DNA from: Holophaga sp.
Lineage (GTDB): Bacteria; Acidobacteriota; Holophagae; Holophagales; Holophagaceae
DNA: 64,000 nucleotides
Direction of reading: 5' to 3'
NCBI GenBank assembly: GCA_016715205.1
Contig: JADKBC010000012.1
Coordinates: 40,279-104,278, forward strand
The number at the start of each line of letters is the position of its first letter. Position 1 is the stretch's first letter. The notes below the pieces were generated by a model. The model was not told where the DNA came from. It ran no database searches and saw nothing but the letters and a program-made list of their open reading frames with translations. Positions 58,097 to 64,000 of this stretch are shown here, in pieces. Position numbers and translations under genes: made by a program.

Positions 58097-59029
58097 TCAC
58101 CAAGACTGGTGATGGTCCAGAGTTGGACTGACCCTATGAAACAGTCCATCTAGCACCCCCGTAGCCATTGCTTTAATCTTAGCTATTTTTTTATCCTCAA
58201 AGATAACGATTTTAAACAAATGATAGAAAGAACTAAGAATGTCAAATAGAATGAAATTAAAATTTGACTTAATATACCTTTTCCATACAATTAAACGATT
58301 TCGATACATATGATAGCATCTGAAGGCTGAATGATAAGTAGGCGTTATTACCATACCCAAAAACCTAAACTCACGCCTCGCACCTAGCGAATGATACAAA
58401 ATAGCCCCACCTACTGCAATAATTTTTAGTCCGGAATTTATTATCCTGAGACTGAAATCCACATCGATTTGATCGATAAAAAAGGTCTCATCCATTTGAC
58501 CGATTGCTCGAAGGGTGTCTGTCTTAATAAGACTACCAGAGGACATTGCAATAATTGGATAGATCACATCATCGTCTGGGCAATAAGTCAATTTAATTCT
58601 ACCATTCGATTCAATAAGAAAACGAGACTTACTCGAAGTATTTTTATCCACGATACTTGGATAGAGAATACCTACCCGTTCCCTATCTTCCTCGCAAAGT
58701 CCTAGGTAGTAATTCATCATCCGCACAACCATGCCCACCCCTGGGGTGGAGTCATCGTCAAGCAGTATTATCCAGTCGTACCCGCGTTCGAGCGCAAATC
58801 CAATCCCAAGGTTCTGAGCCTTAGACAGCCCAATGTTCTCTTCGTTCAATAAAAGTGTTATCCTCTCTGATAAACGCATTTGGGCTGCAGCAAGGCTAGA
58901 CCTAGTGCCCCTATCAGAACCGTTGTCCACAACGATCACGTGATCTACTTGGCAGGCAATGGTCTCAAGGTCACTCGTGACCTTGAGACCTGTGTGATAG
59001 GTGACGATGACAGCACAGATACCGGGCAT
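58097..59029 (-). CDS. Glycosyltransferase family 2, rhamnosyltransferase-like
   Basis: The 310-residue product shows CAVIVTYHTGLKV, HVIVVDNGSDRGT, NIGLSKAQNLGIGFAL and WIILLDDDSTPG (the DxD metal site), then MSSGSLIKTDTLRAIG and DETFFIDQIDVDFSLRI, exactly the order in dTDP-rhamnosyltransferases of O-antigen clusters. The C-terminal part is AT-rich. The start overlaps the stop of the upstream gene (TGATG). dTDP-rhamnose would come from the rml genes in the same window. Confidence 0.88.
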   Translation of the reverse strand: MPGICAVIVTYHTGLKVTSDLETIACQVDHVIVVDNGSDRGTRSSLAAAQMRLSERITLLLNEENIGLSKAQNLGIGFALERGYDWIILLDDDSTPGVGMVVRMMNYYLGLCEEDRERVGILYPSIVDKNTSSKSRFLIESNGRIKLTYCPDDDVIYPIIAMSSGSLIKTDTLRAIGQMDETFFIDQIDVDFSLRIINSGLKIIAVGGAILYHSLGARREFRFLGMVITPTYHSAFRCYHMYRNRLIVWKRYIKSNFNFILFDILSSFYHLFKIVIFEDKKIAKIKAMATGVLDGLFHRVSPTLDHHQSW

Positions 59030-60365
59030 CAGTCTCCACTCATTGGCTCTAAGCCCTCTATCAAGAAGAGTTGGTACTCATCCCTGGAATATAGATTTAG
59101 GAACTTCATGGCCATCAGATACCGTTCAAGGCCCAAAATTCGTTTCATCAATTTTAGAATTTTACTTACATATACAATTTTTTTATGAAACCTATTAGAA
59201 TCACGATCGGGATTGAGGGTATCTATCCTGAGCTGGCTTTCTTTCAGGATCAATCTATTTTTATTTAGGAGCTCGTAATAGCTCCCTTCAAAAATCGAGA
59301 ATGGATCATCCCAAGAAAAATTTTTCTTTTTGACTTCCGCCAGCAAAGCTCGTCTGACACTGTCCATGTTCCTATAACCATGGTCTTTGGATGTTATTTC
59401 CCTGTAAAGCCTTCTGTGTAGCTTGGCGACAATATAACCATTGGCAAAATGGTTATATTGGTACCGTAATTTTCGATAAACATCGTGATTGTTCCTGATC
59501 ACAAGTTGAGCATATTCAGAGAATAGCCTTTGCAGAGTTGGTTGATGTGCCAACATAAAAATGGATTATTTCGGTATCTGCTATTAATGACGGTTAGATC
59601 TAAAACATTGAACCCTGAAAAATGAAAGAAAATACATTCAAAGGATACCTGACTCTTCTTGTGAACCACATGGGGAATGTCTCCACAAAATTCGATGGAC
59701 CTCTCGTGCAGGTTCCACCATGCGATGTTATATCCGTAATCTCTTAATATATATATACCTTTATCAAAGGAAGAAATCAAGAATTGGATCCAATTTTGGT
59801 CATAAAATAGTCCATCTGACCTTTCAATATAACACTTATCTCTTAGCTTTTCTTTCCACCAGTGGATGACAAATTTAGAATTTTCTGAGTTTTTGAACGC
59901 AATAAATCCGAGATTGTAAATTCCAGATATTAATATATTATTTTCCGGCAATGCGCCTGACCACTCTATTTCCAGGTCGGAGTGATGTGGAGTAACTACA
60001 CAAAAATTGTCTTCTAACAAATTCTCAATTTGTGTTAATTCATTGAATATATAAATATCGGGATCAAAATACATTATGTTTTGATATTTAGAACCTGCCA
60101 TGAAATACTCAAAACAAAATGGCTTAATGGAGGTGCTAAACTCGGAGATATCATACTTAAAGGCTAGATCTAGCCAATTATTGATACCAAGGCTACCAAC
60201 TTCAATAATTCTGTATCTCTCCTCAATTAACTCAAATTCATCATCCACTGCATCCGCGAGGATAATAAAAAAATCGTAATTCGGATGTACTGCTTTAATG
60301 GAATCACCCAAAGTTAAAGCCATGGCTAAATAATTTTTCGCCACAATGGTAAAAATACAATTCAT
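59029..60365 (-). CDS. Large glycosyltransferase (GT8-like), one frameshift
   Basis: ATG 60365 starts NCIFTIVAKNYLAMALTLGDSI, and YQNIMYFDPDIYIFN gives the D-x-D site; GLFYDQNWIQFLIS and GYNIAWWNLHER follow. The frame ends at 59499, but from 59560 the next frame continues MLAHQPTLQRLFSEYAQLV to the stop at 59029; one T more or less in TTTTT joins them. About 445 residues. I know such long forms with a helical tail from polysaccharide clusters. AAGGA precedes the start; codon use is AT-rich, which suggests transfer. Confidence 0.72.
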
Positions 60366-60577
60366 ATGTCGAGAATCCTTATTTTTCAAAAATTGAGAAT
60401 TATTTCAAGAATTTTATAAAATCATACAAAACTATTCTTCACATTCGAACGCTATTCAATCAGCCTGTCATTAGTTACAAATTCGGCAGAATTTTCTGAT
60501 TTTCTTATTAAGTGACCTGCCGAGCTGCAGCGGTTTGGCGGGGGAGGGCAACCAAGTAAATCCATTCTTAAAAAATA
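60366..60577. other. Short AT-rich intergenic stretch
   Basis: The 212 bases between the acetyltransferase and the glycosyltransferase hold no gene. GACCTGCCGAGCTGCAGCGG near 60514 is a GC-rich island in AT-rich DNA. Confidence 0.3.
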
Positions 60578-61144
60578 TTATATTAAATCCATATTTATTG
60601 ATTTTTCAAGATTATAAATATTATTTTTTCTCCTTTTTTTAAATACCGCTGGAACCCCTAAAATTATCGAGAGTGCTTCAAAACTATTATTCACTAGAGA
60701 CATAGCGCCTACCGCACAACCATCACATAATTTTACACCTGGAAGAATGGTCGAACCAGTTCCTACAACCACATGTTTCCCTAAATGCACAGGCTTATGA
60801 TAAGTAGATCTTAGGTTTTCCGGAACACAAGGGTTCGTCATCCATTCTCCATCATAATTGTCACTTGAAGAATAGATAGCTACTCGAGATGATATACCTG
60901 AAAAATCATCTAGTGCGATCTCCCCTTGTCCCATCATACTTGTGTGACACGCAATGTGGACATAGCACCCGATTTTTATACCGCCATCACCAGCGGAAAG
61001 TATTGCAAAATCATCGATTCTAGAATAACTTCCTATTGAAATATTTTTAGTGTTGTAAATGGACGCTTTATCCGATATCAAAACATTATTCCCGATATAT
61101 TTAAAACCCATCTGCTGTATTTTATCAATTGATAGAAATCCCAT
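60578..61144 (-). CDS. Hexapeptide-repeat acyltransferase
   Basis: The 188-residue product contains left-handed beta-helix repeats (IGNNVLISDKASIYNTKNISIG, IKIGCYVHIACHTSMMG) with the His of the active site in HIACHT, VHLGKHVVVGTGSTILPGV and GAMSLVNNSF, then a basic tail. It should transfer an acetyl group (or longer acyl group) to a sugar. AT-rich codon use as in the neighbours. Confidence 0.85.
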   Translation of the reverse strand: MGFLSIDKIQQMGFKYIGNNVLISDKASIYNTKNISIGSYSRIDDFAILSAGDGGIKIGCYVHIACHTSMMGQGEIALDDFSGISSRVAIYSSSDNYDGEWMTNPCVPENLRSTYHKPVHLGKHVVVGTGSTILPGVKLCDGCAVGAMSLVNNSFEALSIILGVPAVFKKRRKNNIYNLEKSINMDLI

Positions 61145-61269
61145 TAAATTCTCCGCTTATAGGTAGGCTTCATTTTGAACTAGAGACAGATAGTGATGCC
61201 ACAGTTATGCCCTTTGCACGTCAATTAAAGAAAGTAATCCTATCAACCACAGAGACAACAAGATTATTA

Positions 61270-62013
61270 TTAATACAATCCACCGTTTAAATGGAGGATT
61301 TGACCCGTCATGAAAGCCGATCCCTGACCGAGTAGGTAATTCACCAATGGGAACAGTTCCTCAGCTTTGCCAAGGCGCTTCAGTGGCACTCTGCTTTTTA
61401 TGACATCGAGCATTGCAGTTGGAACATCAGAAATAATTCCCTTATTGAAATATCCGAGTGATAAGCAATTCACTGTGATATTTTTAGAAGCTACTTCCTG
61501 AGCAACAGCTTTAGTGAACCCCTCGATTCCAGCCTTGGCCGCGCAATAGTGCGATGCCCCGGCGATGCCAGTGTGGGCAATGACACTTGAGACGTTGATG
61601 ATCCGTCCACCCTCCTTTTCGCGCATTCCAGGGAGAAATTCACGGGTCACCAGGAAGGTCGAGAGCAAGTTGGCATGCACGATGTTTATGAACTCCTGTG
61701 TAGACAACTTCCAGGACATCGAATTTGAAGAACGACCAGCAATGTTCACCAGCCCCCACACCGGCCCAAGGCGATCTGCAATAGCCTGTCCCATGGCTTG
61801 AACCTCTGCTTCATCCGTGAGTTCCGCCTGAAACAGGTGACGTTCTGCAGGTAGGCCATGCGCCTCGAGGAGCTTAGTGATGACGTTGGTCGACGATCGA
61901 TAGTGGCAGGCGATATTAGTTACTCCTGACTCCAAAAGCCCCTCCACAAGGCGGGAACCGAGTCCTCCGTTCGCCCCGGTGATCAGTACCAGGCCTGGGA
62001 TGGTTGTTGTCAT
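61270..62013 (-). CDS. Short-chain dehydrogenase/reductase (FabG-like)
   Basis: From ATG 62013, with GGAGGAG upstream, the product has 247 residues. LVLITGANGGLGSRLVEGLL binds NADP; NIAGRSSNSMSW, INVSSVIAHTG with catalytic Ser, HYCAAKAGIEGFT with Tyr and Lys, and the C-terminal LPLVNYLLGQ... GQILHLNGG agree with ketoacyl-ACP reductases. Next to a KAS III gene, 52 bases upstream, it probably reduces the ketoacyl product of that enzyme or a sugar-linked ketone. Confidence 0.88.
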   Translation of the reverse strand: MTTTIPGLVLITGANGGLGSRLVEGLLESGVTNIACHYRSSTNVITKLLEAHGLPAERHLFQAELTDEAEVQAMGQAIADRLGPVWGLVNIAGRSSNSMSWKLSTQEFINIVHANLLSTFLVTREFLPGMREKEGGRIINVSSVIAHTGIAGASHYCAAKAGIEGFTKAVAQEVASKNITVNCLSLGYFNKGIISDVPTAMLDVIKSRVPLKRLGKAEELFPLVNYLLGQGSAFMTGQILHLNGGLY

Positions 62014-62065
62014 GGAAGAGTCTCCTCCTGTCTGTAACATTTCGCATTACCCGCTGGTAGGCTAC

Positions 62066-63022
62066 TCAATCTCGCCACCGGTAGAGCGCTGCCCCCCAGG
62101 TCCAACCGGAACCCACCGCCGCAAAAGCGACCAGATCCCCTGAGTGAATTCGACCGGTCCTGACTGTCTCATCTAATAGGAGAGGGATGGTGGCACCAGC
62201 TGTATTGGCATAGCGGTCCATGTTCATACAGACACGCTCCAGTGGAAGGCCTAGGATTTCAGCCGTGCGGCGCAAGACGCGAATGGATGGCTGATGTGGT
62301 ACAAGCACGGAGATGTCCGACACTGACAGTTGATGCCTGGAAAGCAGTTGCAAGATGGATTGAGGCAGAACCGTCGTGGCAGTTTGATAGACGGCACTAC
62401 CGTTCATTGTGAAATATTCCTCACCAGAGTGCACTGTAAAGCTGTCTTGACCACGCCCATCCGCATTCAACTCGAAACAAAAGAACCCATCATCATCTTC
62501 CGTTCGCTGGAGCATTACGGCTCCAGCCCCATCACCGAAAAATACGCAATCCCGACGGGTCCAGTCGGTAATCCGGGAGAACGTGTCGGCGCCAATTACC
62601 AAGACATTGCGGAAGACCCCGCCTTGGATGAATTGGCTGCCTACTGACATTCCATATAGAAATCCTGAACAGACTGCATTTAGATCGAACGCAGGGCATC
62701 CCTGGGTAATACCCAGTTTGTGCTGCACAATACAAGCTGTAGACGGGGAACTGCGATCCGGTGTCGCAGTGGCCAGGATAATGGCGTCCACATCCTGAGG
62801 CTTTAACCCAGCGGATTCGATCGCCCTCCGAGCCGCAACTACCGCCAGATCCGAGCTATACTGACCGGGCTCTACAACCCGTCGTTCTCTGATTCCAAGA
62901 TTCTCTACTACCCAGGCTTCTTGAGTGCCAGCTTGAAAGACGATCTCTGAGTTGGGTACAACCCTTTCTGGTACACATGATCCGGTGCCAGCGATACGCG
63001 TGGATGAGTTGACCTGATGCAT
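62066..63022 (-). CDS. 3-oxoacyl-ACP synthase III-like (KAS III) enzyme
   Basis: The 318-residue product has the KAS III triad: Cys118 in FDLNAVCSGFLYGM, His in VLVPHQPSIRVL, Asn in RYANTAGATIPLLL. CVFFGDGAGAVML is also normal. It sits in a polysaccharide cluster rather than beside fatty-acid genes, so it may start a special acyl chain, which with the SDR and the acyltransferase could be attached to a sugar. A housekeeping FabH role is possible but less likely. Confidence 0.85.
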   Translation of the reverse strand: MHQVNSSTRIAGTGSCVPERVVPNSEIVFQAGTQEAWVVENLGIRERRVVEPGQYSSDLAVVAARRAIESAGLKPQDVDAIILATATPDRSSPSTACIVQHKLGITQGCPAFDLNAVCSGFLYGMSVGSQFIQGGVFRNVLVIGADTFSRITDWTRRDCVFFGDGAGAVMLQRTEDDDGFFCFELNADGRGQDSFTVHSGEEYFTMNGSAVYQTATTVLPQSILQLLSRHQLSVSDISVLVPHQPSIRVLRRTAEILGLPLERVCMNMDRYANTAGATIPLLLDETVRTGRIHSGDLVAFAAVGSGWTWGAALYRWRD

Positions 63023-63201
63023 GGGCGGATCCTTGGCTTTTTTCGATGTATGGTAAGGCTAAATGGTTTCAGATCATATAGAAGAATCAATTTGCTTGCA
63101 AGTCTAATGAACCTGTTCCGGTTACGACTTCTCTGGTTCAGGTTACCTGGCACTTAAAACCGGGCACAGACCGACGTCCAAATCCTCACGCTGTGCCTCA
63201 A

Positions 63202-64000
63202 CTAATGAACAAAGAAAGAACCCGGCGGGCTCGAATCCTGCCCCAGGATGATCCACAAATAGCTACTCCCACTAGCCCCGACCCGGCGCAAAATAGTTCG
63301 CCCCCGATACCAAATTCGGTCTACTGGTCTAACTAGCCACCGACTGAGGGCCCAACCAGCCAAGGTTACGGGGATTACAATATGCCCGATATCAACTCTG
63401 AGCCAGGTAGCGTGAACACCTGGGAGGAATCGCTTATGCACTATGGGCGCCCAGAAGGCCATGTATAGCATGTTGACCCCCGCCCAGGCCACCCCGGCGC
63501 CCACAGCCCCGTAACAGAAGGTGGCCCACACCACAGAGGGAATCCAAACCAAGACCATGACCACATTCCCGATGACATGGAATTTCAGATACCCCTTTGC
63601 ATATTGCAGATAATATTGGAAAGCGAGCAGGGCCAGAATGCCATTTCCTATGGCATATAGGCCCAATACGGGTGCGACCTTGGCCGAAATTGCATAGCTA
63701 CCCGTCCATACAAAGATGACTTCTGGAGCAAGAAAAATAGCAGCGTCGCGGCGAGTACCGCAATATCGCAACCATCTGGTGGCATCCCGGTAGAGCCGGA
63801 TCATCCCCGTCCTCATCTCCTTCGGCCACTAGTCGCGTCAATCGGGGCATCAAGGCTGTACTAATGGGACCGGAAAGAAGAGAGATGCCTCCGGCGACGA
63901 CCACAGCAAGAGTAAAATACCCAAATTCTGAAAGCGAGAGCATCTTTGAAAGGACTAGCTTATCTATCTGAGTAAGAATTACCCAGATAGAACTAGTAAA
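63202..64000 (-). CDS. Wzx-like oligosaccharide flippase, partial at window edge, frameshifts
   Basis: Starting outside the window, the frame reads ILTQIDKLVLSKMLSLSEFGYFTLAVVVAGG and STALMPRLTRLVAEGDE, typical of Wzx/MATE-type flippases. It breaks near 63808 (GGGG run) and again around 63730-63760, and continues FLAPEVIFVWTGSYAIS, GLYAIGNGILALLAFQYYLQYA and six more helices to the stop at 63202. It would move lipid-linked oligosaccharide across the inner membrane. Confidence 0.8.

Overview
The window is GC-rich bacterial chromosome, interrupted by AT-richer mobile DNA (about 23.8-40.0 kb) and an AT-rich glycosyltransferase block (about 58-61 kb). The cell is Gram-negative: kdsA (Kdo for LPS), a protein with two TonB C-terminal domains, an SLBB polysaccharide exporter and O-antigen type genes. 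The mix of Memo-family protein, hybrid kinase, SLBB exporter and secreted peptidases with repeat tails suggests an acidobacterium of the Holophaga/Geothrix type. That placement is an impression from gene style, not a search result.
1-23.8 kb, housekeeping: a secreted Ntn-hydrolase-like protein (cut by the left edge) and kdsA; a tightly coupled four-gene operon (Lrp regulator, small monooxygenase-fold protein, DMT exporter, ATP-grasp ligase); a Doc/AbrB-type toxin-antitoxin pair; the TonB-like protein, Memo-family protein, isochorismatase and protoporphyrinogen oxidase; a DUF421 membrane protein convergent with recA; a hybrid histidine kinase with a degenerate partner and a CPA2 antiporter; nested palindromic repeats; then a CapD-like sugar nucleotide dehydratase and an SLBB exporter that open the surface polysaccharide locus.
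23.8-40.1 kb, mobile: an integrase tail, an excisionase-like gene, a primase-like protein and a DUF927 ATPase on the left. A normal chromosomal S9 peptidase and a protein kinase fragment sit in the middle. On the right are a D5-like ATPase, an HTH/zinc-ribbon regulator beside a 16-bp palindrome, a recombination set (annealing-like protein, Cas4/YqaJ-like Fe-S nuclease, RadC, DUF932) whose genes are separated by hairpin-plus-T-run elements, two tiny hydrophobic peptides and a tRNA-Pro 3' half. No capsid, tail or lysis genes are visible.
40.1-64 kb, polysaccharide: GDP-rhamnose genes (rmd, gmd) lie between two out-of-order pnp fragments. Then come dTDP-rhamnose genes (rmlA, rmlC and a cut rmlD), a kinase-like/methyltransferase fusion, a sulfatase-like membrane protein, a WecA-type transferase, a subtilisin-like protease with about five near-identical 99-residue repeats, gene fragments between direct repeats, a sugar epimerase, glycosyltransferases, acyltransferase, SDR and KAS III genes, and a Wzx flippase cut by the right edge.
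A feature that colours every call is that many genes, including recA, need one-base shifts, mostly at runs of one base. This looks more like consensus error in a draft assembly than mass gene decay. Frameshifted genes that otherwise look whole are therefore listed as CDS over their full span; true fragments are listed as pseudogenes.
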